Assembly: GCA_964549495.1 (NCBI GenBank)
Contig: CAZJWJ010000013.1
Span: forward strand, 1-64,000
Direction: 5' to 3'
Source of the DNA: JACKBJ01 sp964549495
GTDB lineage: Bacteria > Chloroflexota > Anaerolineae > Epilineales > Epilineaceae
Length of the DNA: 64,000 bases
Shown: in pieces, positions 15,407 through 25,413 of the stretch
Layout: every line of letters starts with the position of its first letter
Position numbering within the stretch: position 1 is the stretch's first letter
Notes under the pieces: model-generated
Database searches by the model: none
What the model was told of the DNA's origin: nothing
The model's input: the letters and a program-made list of their open reading frames with translations, nothing else
Made by a program: the position numbers and the translations under genes

Positions 15407-17455
15407 ATGAGGCGATCGCTGTACGGATGGATGGCGGGAGCGATGCTCTGCCTCGGCGCACGATCGCCGATTCTCGCGGAACCAGCCCAGGCGGAAGATT
15501 CGGCGAGCAGCGTGGAGGACCTCGTCTTCTTCACCGAAGACACGGCCACGGAACCACGCATCGGTTGCGATGCGGTCTCGGTCGCCACCTTGACAGAAGG
15601 CGTGATCCACTTCGGCACCCAGAGGGTGTCCCCGGGTCGGATGGCCGGGACAGCCGAACTCGACACCATCGTCGCCATTCGAAGCAACGGCATGTCCGTA
15701 CTCCAGGATCCCGTTCAACCCAACGGACCTGCCGACTTCTACATCTCATGGCGCGACGAGGGTCAAAGCTCGGGTTGGAACGACAGCTACATCAACCTCC
15801 CCGAGGATGGGTGGTCCGCGACCTTCTCCGGTGGCCTCGCGATCACACCGGACCGACGGTGGCTCCTCGCTGCGGCCCAGGACGGCGGTCCCTGGAGTTC
15901 GAACTGCGGTGCCGACGAGTATGGTGTCATCCAGCTGGACCTCGCGGATCTCGACCCCGATACCCACGAAGCGGGCCCGGTACGGAATGTACACTTCACG
16001 CCGGCACCGGTCGCCGAGATCCTCTTGGCCGATCACGGTCGGGTGGCCCACATCCTCGTGCCCAAGCTCCGACCCTTCTCCGCCAGCGGATCGGCGCTCT
16101 TGCTCACAGTCGACAGCGACAGCCTCGATGAGATCGCTCCACCGATCCAGCTTCCAGATCTCGGCGGCAAGGATTCGAGTGAGTGTGGCCGTGCTCCCAG
16201 CGAGACCAGCGCCACGATCTCGCCGGACGAACGCTATGTCGTGATCAACCACCGGACCCGTCCTGAGATCGTCGTCGCAGATCTGCGCGCGAGGAATGCC
16301 TGGACGCTTCCCCTGCGCGGAGTACCGGGGCTCGCCGAAGTCGGCGGCGTAGCCTTCGATCATTCCGCTCTGCATCGGGGCCTCTTCGCGGTCCACGGGT
16401 TGACGACCATCGCGGTCTTCGAATGGATGGATGATGCACCATCGAACAGACTGGCATACGCCACCGTGAGCCAGCCGCTGGGCGGAGGCACCAGTGGACC
16501 GCGAGGTTCGCTCGCTTGGAGTGGAGACGGCCGGTCGATCATCGCGGCGCAAGGCAATGCAGACGCCGAGTTCGGATCCTGGACCCTGAGTACCGACGGG
16601 CGGAGTCTCGAGCCGGCCGCGGCGTTCGAAGTCTGCGCCAATCGAAGGCACAATCACCCCAACGATGTCCTCACCAGCAATGGAATCCCGAGGGCACCAA
16701 GCCCGACTCCAAGCCCCTCACCTTCTAGCACGGTGATGCCGAGCCCGAGACCCAGCCAGACCTCGACGCCGAAACCGAGCTCGACGGCCACCGCTCTGCC
16801 CTCCCCGACGATCCCGCCTCAGCCTCGACCCGTTCTGCTTCCTCTTCTTCTTCGAGAGATCTGTGTACCCGAATATCGTCGGGTGGCCGTCGCGCTGGTC
16901 ATGGACGCCTCGACCAGCATGCTACAGCCCACCGGTGCGGGACGCAGCAAGCTCGAAGCCGCACGCGCGGCTGCGCGCGAGTTTCTGGACCAGCTGCACC
17001 TGGAACGCGGCGACCGGGCGGCCGTGGTGGCCTTCAACGCCGATGCGTTGATCCTTCAGCCGCTCACGGCGGAGCACCCGTCGCTCGTGGCTGCGCTGAA
17101 TCGGATCCAGGCCGCACCGCAGACCTGCCTGGTCTGCGGGATCGAAACGGGCATGCAGGCGCTGGCCGGCCGCGAGCCGACGCTTCAGCCCGTGATCATC
17201 GTGCTCACGGACGGTCGCTCCAATCCGCGGCCCGCTAGCGAAGCGGTGGCGATGGCAGAGCGAGCCAAGGCCGATGGCATCGTGATCTTCACCATCGGCA
17301 TGGGAGAGGATCTCGATGTCGAGGCGCTCGAAGCCATCGCCAGCCGGCCGATCTACGCGTATCGCACGCCCAACGCAGAGAACTTGTCCGACATCTACCG
17401 AGCCATCTCCGTGGCGCTCCCCTGCCCGAGAGACGTCTTCTGGGGCCGGCGATGA
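15407..17455 (+). CDS. Secreted protein with C-terminal VWA domain
   Basis: This 682-residue protein begins with a signal peptide (MRRSLYGWMAGAML..., cleavage near AQAED). An ectodomain of about 400 residues follows, perhaps a beta-propeller (repeated DGRW, ISPDERY and SGDGRSI-like turns). Then come a Pro/Ser/Thr linker (about 425-470), a LLPLLLREIC motif and a VWA domain (about 490-665) with intact MIDAS (DASTS; LTDGRS later). Cys486 just after the linker and Cys673 in the PCP tail could tie the domain ends together. A good AGGAGG precedes ATG 15407; the 9-mer GAGGCTCCG occurs twice just before the start. It sits between pcrA and recC, but its content says cell surface, so shared function with them is doubtful. 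Confidence 0.8.
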   Translation: MRRSLYGWMAGAMLCLGARSPILAEPAQAEDSASSVEDLVFFTEDTATEPRIGCDAVSVATLTEGVIHFGTQRVSPGRMAGTAELDTIVAIRSNGMSVLQDPVQPNGPADFYISWRDEGQSSGWNDSYINLPEDGWSATFSGGLAITPDRRWLLAAAQDGGPWSSNCGADEYGVIQLDLADLDPDTHEAGPVRNVHFTPAPVAEILLADHGRVAHILVPKLRPFSASGSALLLTVDSDSLDEIAPPIQLPDLGGKDSSECGRAPSETSATISPDERYVVINHRTRPEIVVADLRARNAWTLPLRGVPGLAEVGGVAFDHSALHRGLFAVHGLTTIAVFEWMDDAPSNRLAYATVSQPLGGGTSGPRGSLAWSGDGRSIIAAQGNADAEFGSWTLSTDGRSLEPAAAFEVCANRRHNHPNDVLTSNGIPRAPSPTPSPSPSSTVMPSPRPSQTSTPKPSSTATALPSPTIPPQPRPVLLPLLLREICVPEYRRVAVALVMDASTSMLQPTGAGRSKLEAARAAAREFLDQLHLERGDRAAVVAFNADALILQPLTAEHPSLVAALNRIQAAPQTCLVCGIETGMQALAGREPTLQPVIIVLTDGRSNPRPASEAVAMAERAKADGIVIFTIGMGEDLDVEALEAIASRPIYAYRTPNAENLSDIYRAISVALPCPRDVFWGRR

Positions 17456-17543
17456 GCTCGTTCGTATCCGTGAGATGCTGACTCGTCGGAGGGCCGTGAT
17501 CGAAACGACGGATCTCCGGCTGGCGATACAGCCAATCGCCGGT

Positions 17544-17549
17544 TAAGAT
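17544..17549 (+). promoter_or_regulatory. Putative -10 box of the recCBD operon
   Basis: TAAGAT at 17544-17549 ends 8 nt before the recC ATG. A weak -35 (TGGCGA, 17521-17526) is 17 bp upstream. The spacing copies that of other putative leaderless promoters here. Confidence 0.4.
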
Positions 17550-17557
17550 GGCCGGCC

Positions 17558-20500
17558 ATGCCCCCTGACACCTCCTCCGGCCTCCGCCTGATCCTCGCCC
17601 CGCGCACCGAGCCCCTGCTCGACGCGCTGATCGAGGGCCTCGAGCCGGCCCCGACCAACCCGATGGCCCGCGAGTGCATCCTGGTCCAGAACCGCGGCAT
17701 GGCGCGCTGGCTGGAGCTGCAGCTCAGCGCGCGGCTGGAGGTCTGGGCCAACCCTTGGTTCCCCTTCCCGGAGGAGCTGGTCCGGCTGCTGTGGTGGGAC
17801 CTGCAGCGGCCGGAGGAGGGCGCGCGGCCGGGGCGCTTCGACCGCGAGACCCTGGTCTGGAGCGTGGCGGCACTGCTGCCCGAGCTGATCGACCAGCCCG
17901 AGATGCAGCCGCTGCGCGGCTGGCTGGGCTCGTCACCGGAGCCGGGCCGCGTGCTCTCGCTGTCTCGACGCATCGCTGGCGTGCTCGACGGCTACCTGCT
18001 CAGCCGGCCCGAGCTCCTGCTGCAATGGGAGGAAGATCCGGAGACGGCACGCAGTTCGGAGCTGCCCGCCATCGCCGAGGAGGACGCGCGCTGGCAGGCG
18101 CGGCTCTGGCGCGAACTGGTCGCCCGGGCCGAACCGGACGATGCGCCGCATCCCGCCCGGCGGGCCCAGCAGATCCTCACGATCTTGGATGGGCTGAGCC
18201 CTGGCGACGGCCGGCTCTGGCGCTTCCCGCGGGTCTTCGTCTTCGGGCTCTCGGCCCTGTCTCCGCTCTACCTGCGCATCCTCGCCTCCCTGGCCCGTCA
18301 CGTCCCCGTGCGGCTCTACTCGCTGGCGCCCTCGCCGGCCGACGCCGAGCGCATGGCCCGGGCCGCGGAGTCGGCCGGCTGGACCGGAGACGCAGTCGTC
18401 ACCGAGGAGCAAGTCGAAGTCCTGCTGACGACCCTGGAACAGGATCAGCCTTCACATCCCCTCCTGATCGACCAGGGCCGTGCCGCGCGCGAGTTCCAGA
18501 TGCTGGCGGCCCGAGCCGGCGCGGACTTCGAGCGGCTGCCGGTCCGAGCTGGCGCGGCTCTCGAGCAGCAGTCGTCAGGCCACGTCGACGAGCCGACCTT
18601 GCTGAGTCGCCTCCAGTCCGAGCTGGCCGCCGGCACCCCGGCCGGCCACCAACCGGGCCTGCTGCGCGCCTGCCACGAGGGCCAGGACCGCAGCATCGGC
18701 CTGCACAGCTGCCACGGCGCCCTGCGCGAGGTGGAGGTGCTGCGCGATCAGCTGCTGGATGCCTTCGAGACGATGGACGATCTGGCGCCGCACGAAGTCG
18801 TGGTGATGCTGCCCGACGTCGAGGCCTATGCACCTTATGTCGAGGCCGTCTTCTCGATGGGCTACTCGGCCGGCCAGCGGATCCCCTTCCGCATCGCCGA
18901 TCGCGAGCCCGGCGCCGAGCGGCCGGGCGTGCAGGCCGTCCTGCGCGCGCTGCACCTCCTGCGCGGCCGGATGACCGCGCCCGAGCTCCTGGACCTGCTC
19001 TCGATGCCGGCCCTGCGCCGGGCCCAGGGTCTGGACGAGGAGGCCCTGGAATTGCTCCGCGACTGGATCGAGGCGGCCGGCATCCGCTGGGGCCTGGACG
19101 CCGAGCATCGCGCCGCGGTCGGCCAGCCGCCGCTGGCCGAGAACAGCTGGCGTTGGGGATTGACCCGCCTGGCCCTCGGCTGGGCGGCGCCGGGCGACAG
19201 TCGGGGGCACTTCGAGGGGCTGCTGCCCGAAACGGCCGCGGCCGGTGAGCCGCTGCTCTTGGGCAGCCTGGCGGAGGTCTTCGCCATGCTCGACCGCTGG
19301 CGCGACGAGCTGCTGGAGGCCCGGCTGGGCATCCCCGCATGGGCCGAGCGGCTGCGCGGGATGCTGGTCGAGCTTCTGGGGCGGGGCGCGGAAGCCGAGG
19401 AGGATCGGCGGCTGATCGAGTCCAGCCTGGGCCGGCTGGTCGAGCGGGCCGAGCGGGCCGGCTATCGGCAGGCGCTGGGCTTGGACGCGGTGACGAACCT
19501 GCTCGAATCGGCCCTGGCCGAGGACCCGCCGGCCCGCGGCTTCCTGGAGGGCGCGGTGACGGTCTGCGCCCTGCAGCCGATGCGCTCCATCCCCTTCCGG
19601 GTGGTGGCCATCGCCGGGCTGAACGACGGCATCTTCCCGCGCGGCGACCACCCGCCCGGCTTCGATCTGGCCGCCCGCCGACCCCGCCTGGGCGACAACC
19701 CGCGCCGCGAGACCGACCGTCTGCTCTTCCTCGAGGCCCTCTGCTCGGCCCGCGAGCGGCTGATCCTGTGCTGGACCGGTCGCGACGCGCAGCGCGACAT
19801 CGAGCTGCCGCCCTCGGTCGTGGTCAGCGAGCTGCTCGACGCCCTGGAGCGCATGGACGGTGAGCCGGAGAGCGCCCGCGCGCTGGTGCTCGAGCACCCC
19901 ATGCAGGCCTTCAGCCCGCGCTACTTCGAAGGGGACTCGGCCGAGGATCGGGATCCACGCTTTTTCAGCTTCGCCGCCGACTATGCCAGCACCGCCGCCA
20001 GCGGCCTGGGCTCGCGGGGCGCGCGCCCTCCTTTCCTGCAAGGCGAGCTCGATCCCTTGCCGCCCGAAGCGGATTCGGGCCCGCGCGAGGTCTCCATCGA
20101 CCGGCTGACCTACTTCCTCGAATCGCCGGCCCGCCGCCTGCTGCGCGATCGGCTGGGCATCGACCCGCCACGGCAGGACGCGCCACTGGAGGATCGGGAG
20201 CCGATGGCGCTCGACGGGCTCCAGCAGTACCTCCTGGCCGAGCGCATGCTCGAGGCGCGGCTGGATGGGGCCACGCCCGAGGAGGCGCTGGCCATCGCGG
20301 GCGCCTCGGGCCGGCTGCCGCTGGGCACGCCCGGCCGGCTGGCGCTGCGGCCCTTGCAGACCGAGGTCGAGAACCTGCTGGCGCTGGCCGACCCGCTGCG
20401 CAGCGCGCCGCGAGCGCGGAGCCGCGCCGTCGAGATCGACCTCGACCTCGGCATCGGTGGTGATGTCGACGTCAGTGGCGACGTCGACGTCGGTGGTGAT

Positions 20501-21220
20501 TTCGGTGGAATCAACCGACCGACCACTCTCCGGTTGGCCGGCCGCCTGGACGGCCTGTGGCCGGCCGGCCGGGTCGAGATCGGCTACGGCAAGCCCAAGC
20601 TCTCGCGTGAGCTGCGGCTCTGGCTGCGGCATCTCTGCTGGAACGCCGCGGCGATCGAGGACGGCGCCGAGGAGCCGGCGCGCGACAGCTGGGCCATCGG
20701 CCGCGCCAAGAAGGGTGACGCGCCCGCGCTGATCCACTTGGCACCGGTGGCCGAGGCGCGGGAGCTGCTCACCGAGATCATCGCCGGCTGGCTCGAGGCC
20801 GAGCGCGGGCTCTGGCCCTTCTTTCCCGAGGCTTCGCGGGCCTACTTCGAGGCCATCTCGCCCGAACTGCGGGCGCGAGAGCCAGCCCGGCGACCGAGCG
20901 CGGCGGGGGCCGCGGCCGGCGCGGACGCGGCGGAGATCGAGGAGGCGCTGCTCGAGGCCTCCAGGTCCTTCGGCTCCCATCTGGACGAGGCCTCGTCACA
21001 GGCGGGTCGCTACGGCGGCAGCGTCGACCTCGACGATGCCTACCTGGCCCAGGTCCTGGGCAGCGCGCGACCCTGGGATGCCGACCACGCGGTCGTCGAC
21101 CCGCAGCTGGTCGACCGCTTCGCCGAGCTGGCGCTGCGCATCTGGACGCCCTTCGAGGCCGCGGCCGAGCGCTTCGAGGGCGAGGCGGCCCGGGCCTGGA
21201 TCGAGGAGCGCATCGGATGA
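17558..21220 (+). CDS. recC: Exodeoxyribonuclease V subunit gamma (RecC)
   Basis: This 1220-residue protein is close to the size of enterobacterial RecC. The N-terminus carries the family's SNR-like element (ILVQNRGMARWLELQLS) and a WANPWFPFPEELV stretch. A later VVAIAGLNDGIFPR block matches the RecC helicase-like fold that has lost ATPase motifs. In RecBCD, RecC holds the complex together and reads the Chi sequence. An acidic Asp/Val/Gly repeat (about 965-985, with GDVDVSGDVDVGGD) interrupts the C-terminal nuclease-like part. The recB ATG overlaps its stop as ATGA. The Chi sequence of this organism cannot be inferred from one window. Confidence 0.92.
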   Translation: MPPDTSSGLRLILAPRTEPLLDALIEGLEPAPTNPMARECILVQNRGMARWLELQLSARLEVWANPWFPFPEELVRLLWWDLQRPEEGARPGRFDRETLVWSVAALLPELIDQPEMQPLRGWLGSSPEPGRVLSLSRRIAGVLDGYLLSRPELLLQWEEDPETARSSELPAIAEEDARWQARLWRELVARAEPDDAPHPARRAQQILTILDGLSPGDGRLWRFPRVFVFGLSALSPLYLRILASLARHVPVRLYSLAPSPADAERMARAAESAGWTGDAVVTEEQVEVLLTTLEQDQPSHPLLIDQGRAAREFQMLAARAGADFERLPVRAGAALEQQSSGHVDEPTLLSRLQSELAAGTPAGHQPGLLRACHEGQDRSIGLHSCHGALREVEVLRDQLLDAFETMDDLAPHEVVVMLPDVEAYAPYVEAVFSMGYSAGQRIPFRIADREPGAERPGVQAVLRALHLLRGRMTAPELLDLLSMPALRRAQGLDEEALELLRDWIEAAGIRWGLDAEHRAAVGQPPLAENSWRWGLTRLALGWAAPGDSRGHFEGLLPETAAAGEPLLLGSLAEVFAMLDRWRDELLEARLGIPAWAERLRGMLVELLGRGAEAEEDRRLIESSLGRLVERAERAGYRQALGLDAVTNLLESALAEDPPARGFLEGAVTVCALQPMRSIPFRVVAIAGLNDGIFPRGDHPPGFDLAARRPRLGDNPRRETDRLLFLEALCSARERLILCWTGRDAQRDIELPPSVVVSELLDALERMDGEPESARALVLEHPMQAFSPRYFEGDSAEDRDPRFFSFAADYASTAASGLGSRGARPPFLQGELDPLPPEADSGPREVSIDRLTYFLESPARRLLRDRLGIDPPRQDAPLEDREPMALDGLQQYLLAERMLEARLDGATPEEALAIAGASGRLPLGTPGRLALRPLQTEVENLLALADPLRSAPRARSRAVEIDLDLGIGGDVDVSGDVDVGGDFGGINRPTTLRLAGRLDGLWPAGRVEIGYGKPKLSRELRLWLRHLCWNAAAIEDGAEEPARDSWAIGRAKKGDAPALIHLAPVAEARELLTEIIAGWLEAERGLWPFFPEASRAYFEAISPELRAREPARRPSAAGAAAGADAAEIEEALLEASRSFGSHLDEASSQAGRYGGSVDLDDAYLAQVLGSARPWDADHAVVDPQLVDRFAELALRIWTPFEAAAERFEGEAARAWIEERIG

Positions 21221-24200
21221 GCGGCGCAAGCCTTGGCTTCGGGACCCTCGATCCCTATCGCCTGCCCTTGGACGGCATGCAGCTGATCGAGGCCAGCGCC
21301 GGCACGGGCAAGACCTACACCATCGGCAGCCTGGTGCTGCGGCTACTGCTCGAGGGGCCGGCCGGCAGCGCGTCACCACCCGGCATCGACCAGATCCTGG
21401 TGGTCACCTTCACCCACGCCGCCACCGGCGAATTGCGCGGGCGCATCCGCCAGCGCCTGAGCGCCGCCCTGCGCCAGCTGGAGGGCGGGCCGCCGGGCGA
21501 GGATCCGGACTTCGCGGCTTGGCTGGAGGCTCGTGCCGGCCTCGCGGATGAGGCCGCCGGTGAAGCGGTCGGCGAGGGCAACGAGGTCAAGGAGGTCGAC
21601 GAGGTCGACGACGGACGGCTCCGGGAATGCCGGCAGCGCCTGCGCCAGGCCCTGCGCGACTTCGACGACGCGGCCATCTTCACCATCCACGGCTTCTGCC
21701 AGCGCATGCTGCGCGACTACGCCTTCGAGAGCGGCGTCGACTTCGATCTGGAGCTGGTCGGCCAGGAGACCACGCTGCGCCGGACGGCGGTGCAGGACTA
21801 CTGGGCCCGCGTGACCTACGACGCGCCGGAGTTGGCCGTGGCCTGGCTCTGGGAGGACGGCAAGCTGGGACTGAAGGAGATGGACGCATTGGGCAAAGGC
21901 ATGGCCGGCAGCCCCCTGCTCGAACGCGTCCCGGGCATCCCGGAGCCCAAGGGGTCGGACGAATTGTCCGGGCGCGCCGAATCGCGAGGGCTTCCGACGG
22001 CTGCCGGCAACGGCGACGCGGATCTCGATGTCGACGCGATCGCCGCATCGGAGTCCGACTGCGCCCGAGCCTGGGCGTCCATGGCCGATGCCTGGCGAGC
22101 GGACGGAATGGGCGCCCTGGAGCGGCTGGTCGAGGCGGCCGCCGCCAAGCAGATCAACGGCGGAACCTATCGCGAGGCTACGGTCCGGGGATCCTGGCCG
22201 GCCCAGATCGAGTCGCTGCTGTCCACCCGGCCCGGCTGGCCGGGCTCGTCCGAGCGCTCGCTGCTGGGCAAGCTCGCGGCCGGCCACATGAAGGTCAACA
22301 AGGGCGGCCAGGAACCCGAGCATCCGCTCTTCGATGCCTGCGCGGACCTGCTCGAAGCCTTGGAAGGCGCCGAGCCGGCACTCGAGGCCTGGGGCCTGCA
22401 GCTGCGCCACGGGCTCGACGCCTGGCTGAAGCGCGAGCTGCCAGAGCGCAAGCGCAGGGCGCGGCAGCAGTCCTTCGACGACCTGCTGCTCCAACTCCAC
22501 GGCGCCCTGGAGGGTGACGGTCCGGACGCGCGGCGCCTGGCGGGTCGCATCCGCGGGCGCTTCAAGGCGGCGCTGATCGACGAGTTCCAGGACACCGACC
22601 GGGTGCAGTACGAGAACTTCCAGCGGGTCTTCGCGCCGGATGCGGGGTCGAGGGGGCGATCCACGCCGGGGGCCGACGAAGGTGGATCGTCCGAGACCGG
22701 AGCGCCTGACGTCACGATGCTCGACGATGGCTCGTCCGCGACGTCGATCGGCGGCATCGCGACGCCGCTGCTCTTGATCGGCGACCCCAAGCAGGCCATT
22801 TATGCCTTTCGGGGCGCGGACATCTTTGCCTACCTGGAGGCGGTCCGGCGGGTCGGGCCGGCGCGCCGGCATGGCCTGGAGGTCAACTTCCGCAGCGACC
22901 GCTCGCTGGTCGAGGCGGTCAACCAGGTCTGGCGCCGCGCCGAGCTGCCCTTCCTCTTCGATCGGATCCCCTTCCATCCGGTGCGCGCCCGGCACGAGGA
23001 TCGCGTCGAGGGCGCGGCTGAGCCCCTGACCCTGGCCTACATCCCGGCGACGGTCGCCAATCCGGACGACAAGGCATCTCCAGTCAAGGCCGACGACGCC
23101 AAGCGTGCCGCGGCACTCGCCGCGGCCACGGCGGTGCGCCACCTGCTGGATTCGCAGCAGCAATTGCAGGACACGTCGGGTCGACTCCACCCGGTGACGG
23201 CCGGGGACGTGGCGATCTTGGTGCGAGAGAACAAGCAGGCTTGGCAGATGCTGCGACTTCTGCGCGACCATCGCGTGCCGGCCGTGCTGCACACCGACGC
23301 CAGCGTGCTGGCCCAGCCCGAGGCCGAGGAGATGCGGCTGATCCTGGCCGCCCTGCTCGAGCCGGCCCAGCCCCGCCGCTTGCGCAGCGCACTGGCCACG
23401 CCGGCCCTGGGCCTCGACGCGCGGGAGATCGACCGGCTGAGCCGCGACGAGCGGGGCTGGGAGGGCTGGATCGCCCGCTTCCGCGCTTGGCAGGAGGCCT
23501 GGCGCGATGCCGGCATCCTGCCGGCGCTGCGGCGCCTGATCGATGAAGCGGGCGTGGCCCGGCGCCTGCTGGAATTGCAGGACGGGGAGCGGCGCCTGTC
23601 CAACCTGCTCCATCTGGCCGAGCTCCTGCAGGGCGTCAGCTTCCGCGAGGATCTGGGGCCGGAGAGCCTGGTGGCGCGCTACGACCGGCTCTGCCAGGAG
23701 GCGGGCGACTCGGAAGGGGCCGGCGACTTGGGCGATACGGCCCAGCTGCGCCTGGAGCGCGACGAGGCGGCGGTGCAGGTCGTCACCGTGCACAAGGCCA
23801 AGGGGCTGGAATATCCCTTCGTCTTCTGCCCCTTCCTGTGGACCGGTGCGCGGAGCCCGACGCACTACCATCCGCCGACCGCCTACCACGACCTGGACGG
23901 CGACTGCCACCAGCGGCTGGACATCGGGCCCGAGCTTGGAGATGCCGGCCAGCGCGCTGCCCGGCTCGAGGGCCTGGCCGAGGACCTGCGCCTGCTCTAC
24001 GTGGCCATGACCCGCGCGCGGCACGGCCTGTGGTTGGCGCTCGGCCCCTTCTACGGCTTCGAGAGCAGCGCCCTGGCCTACCTGCTCCAGTCCGGTCCGG
24101 CGGCTGGCCAGCGCCCCGAGGCCGAGGCGAGCGCCGAGATGCTGGCGGCCTGGTGCGACCGGCTGACGGAGGCCGCCAAGGCCAACAAGAAGACCGCCGC

Positions 24201-25413
24201 GGAGGCCGAGAGCCCGGAGGCCGATCCGCTGTGGCGATCGCTGGCCGAGATCGCGGAGTCCTCCGGGAGCAGGATCGCCGCCCTTCGACTGGCCGGCGGT
24301 GATCTTCGAGCGCGCTCGGATCATCCCTTGGTGGATCGGGAAGCCAGCGCCGAAGCGAGCGCCCGCCAGCTCTCCCGGCCGCCGCGCCGCCGGCTCTACC
24401 GCTCCAGCTTCACCGCCTTGGCGCGGGGCCATCGCGAGAGCCACGCCGTCGACCTCGGAGAGGGCGGCGAGGACCGGGATGCCTTGCAGCCCAGCGATCC
24501 CTTGGTCGAGGAGGCGCGCGCCGGCGAAGTCGAGGGAAGGTCCACGGTCGGACCGGGAGGCGACCGGTCCCTGGGCATCGAGCCGTCGCCGGAAGCGCGC
24601 GTTCCGCTGGCCGAGCTCGAGGCCGGCACGCGCCTCGGGACGGGCCTGCACGCGCTCTTGGAAGGCATCGACTTCGACGGCGCGCCCGAGGATTGGCGCG
24701 AGCGGGCCGAGATGCTGGTGCGCCGGCAGGTCCTGCCCGAGGCGGCGGTCGATCCGCTGCTGGACCAGCTCGAGGGCTGGCTGCGCCGGCCGCTCGGCGA
24801 GGCGCCCCTGGACTTCCCGCTGGCCAGGCTGGGCTGGCGCGACCGCATCGACGAGATGGCCTTCGTGCTGCCGGTGGCGCTGGGATCGCGGCAGGGCTTG
24901 GCCGCGAGCAGCGCGAAGGCGGTCGGCCCGAAAGGCATCGCGGCCGCGCTGGAGGCGCATCCGGGCGGCCAGCTGCCGGAGGACTATCCGGCCCGACTGG
25001 CCGAGCTGCCGGCCCGGGACTTCGCCGGCTGGCTGCGCGGGGCCATCGACCTGGTCTTCCGGTACAAGGGCTCGGATGGTCAGACGCGCTGGTACCTGCT
25101 GGATTGGAAGTCCAACCGCCTGGGCACGAGCTGGGACGACTACGCCCCGGAGCGGCTGACGGACAGCATGGTCGAGCATCACTACTTCCTGCAGGCCCAC
25201 CTCTACAGCCTGGCCCTGCACCGGCACCTGCGCCGCCACCTCGAAGACTACCGCTACGATCAACACTTCGGCGGCTACCTCTACCTCTTCCTGCGCGGCA
25301 TGCATCCCGATCGGCCCGGCAGCGGCCTGGTCTTCGACCGGCCGCCGGCCGCGCGCATCGAGGCCCTCGACCGGCTGCTGCGCGGCAGGGCGGAGGGAGA
25401 CGAGACGCCATGA
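21217..25413 (+). CDS. recB: Exodeoxyribonuclease V subunit beta (RecB), helicase-nuclease
   Basis: This 1398-residue UvrD-like helicase is fused to a RecB nuclease domain. Visible motifs are EASAGTGKTYTIG (about 26-38), FTIHGFCQRML, a LIDEFQDTD Walker B, LIGDPKQAIYAFRGADIFAYL, LEVNFRSDRSLV, VVTVHKAKGLEYPFVF and LLYVAMTRARHGLW. The C-terminal nuclease active site is intact: IDLVF with Asp1278, then LLDWKSN with Asp1296 and Lys1298, and a downstream Q in HYFLQAHLYSL. RecB is the slower 3'-5' motor and the only nuclease of RecBCD. Compared with E. coli it carries extra acidic, low-complexity inserts, for example near residues 110-130 and 480-500. Start and stop overlap recC and recD. Confidence 0.95.
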   Translation: MSGASLGFGTLDPYRLPLDGMQLIEASAGTGKTYTIGSLVLRLLLEGPAGSASPPGIDQILVVTFTHAATGELRGRIRQRLSAALRQLEGGPPGEDPDFAAWLEARAGLADEAAGEAVGEGNEVKEVDEVDDGRLRECRQRLRQALRDFDDAAIFTIHGFCQRMLRDYAFESGVDFDLELVGQETTLRRTAVQDYWARVTYDAPELAVAWLWEDGKLGLKEMDALGKGMAGSPLLERVPGIPEPKGSDELSGRAESRGLPTAAGNGDADLDVDAIAASESDCARAWASMADAWRADGMGALERLVEAAAAKQINGGTYREATVRGSWPAQIESLLSTRPGWPGSSERSLLGKLAAGHMKVNKGGQEPEHPLFDACADLLEALEGAEPALEAWGLQLRHGLDAWLKRELPERKRRARQQSFDDLLLQLHGALEGDGPDARRLAGRIRGRFKAALIDEFQDTDRVQYENFQRVFAPDAGSRGRSTPGADEGGSSETGAPDVTMLDDGSSATSIGGIATPLLLIGDPKQAIYAFRGADIFAYLEAVRRVGPARRHGLEVNFRSDRSLVEAVNQVWRRAELPFLFDRIPFHPVRARHEDRVEGAAEPLTLAYIPATVANPDDKASPVKADDAKRAAALAAATAVRHLLDSQQQLQDTSGRLHPVTAGDVAILVRENKQAWQMLRLLRDHRVPAVLHTDASVLAQPEAEEMRLILAALLEPAQPRRLRSALATPALGLDAREIDRLSRDERGWEGWIARFRAWQEAWRDAGILPALRRLIDEAGVARRLLELQDGERRLSNLLHLAELLQGVSFREDLGPESLVARYDRLCQEAGDSEGAGDLGDTAQLRLERDEAAVQVVTVHKAKGLEYPFVFCPFLWTGARSPTHYHPPTAYHDLDGDCHQRLDIGPELGDAGQRAARLEGLAEDLRLLYVAMTRARHGLWLALGPFYGFESSALAYLLQSGPAAGQRPEAEASAEMLAAWCDRLTEAAKANKKTAAEAESPEADPLWRSLAEIAESSGSRIAALRLAGGDLRARSDHPLVDREASAEASARQLSRPPRRRLYRSSFTALARGHRESHAVDLGEGGEDRDALQPSDPLVEEARAGEVEGRSTVGPGGDRSLGIEPSPEARVPLAELEAGTRLGTGLHALLEGIDFDGAPEDWRERAEMLVRRQVLPEAAVDPLLDQLEGWLRRPLGEAPLDFPLARLGWRDRIDEMAFVLPVALGSRQGLAASSAKAVGPKGIAAALEAHPGGQLPEDYPARLAELPARDFAGWLRGAIDLVFRYKGSDGQTRWYLLDWKSNRLGTSWDDYAPERLTDSMVEHHYFLQAHLYSLALHRHLRRHLEDYRYDQHFGGYLYLFLRGMHPDRPGSGLVFDRPPAARIEALDRLLRGRAEGDETP

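Noticed and set aside
15407..17455. Horizontal transfer of the VWA gene between pcrA and recC
   Set aside because: A counted line (16321-16380) has 40 of 60 G/C, close to its neighbours, so composition gives no support.
21373..25305. Minus-strand frame of 1310 codons opposite recB
   Set aside because: Mirror of recB codon bias; no motifs, while recB has all helicase and nuclease motifs.
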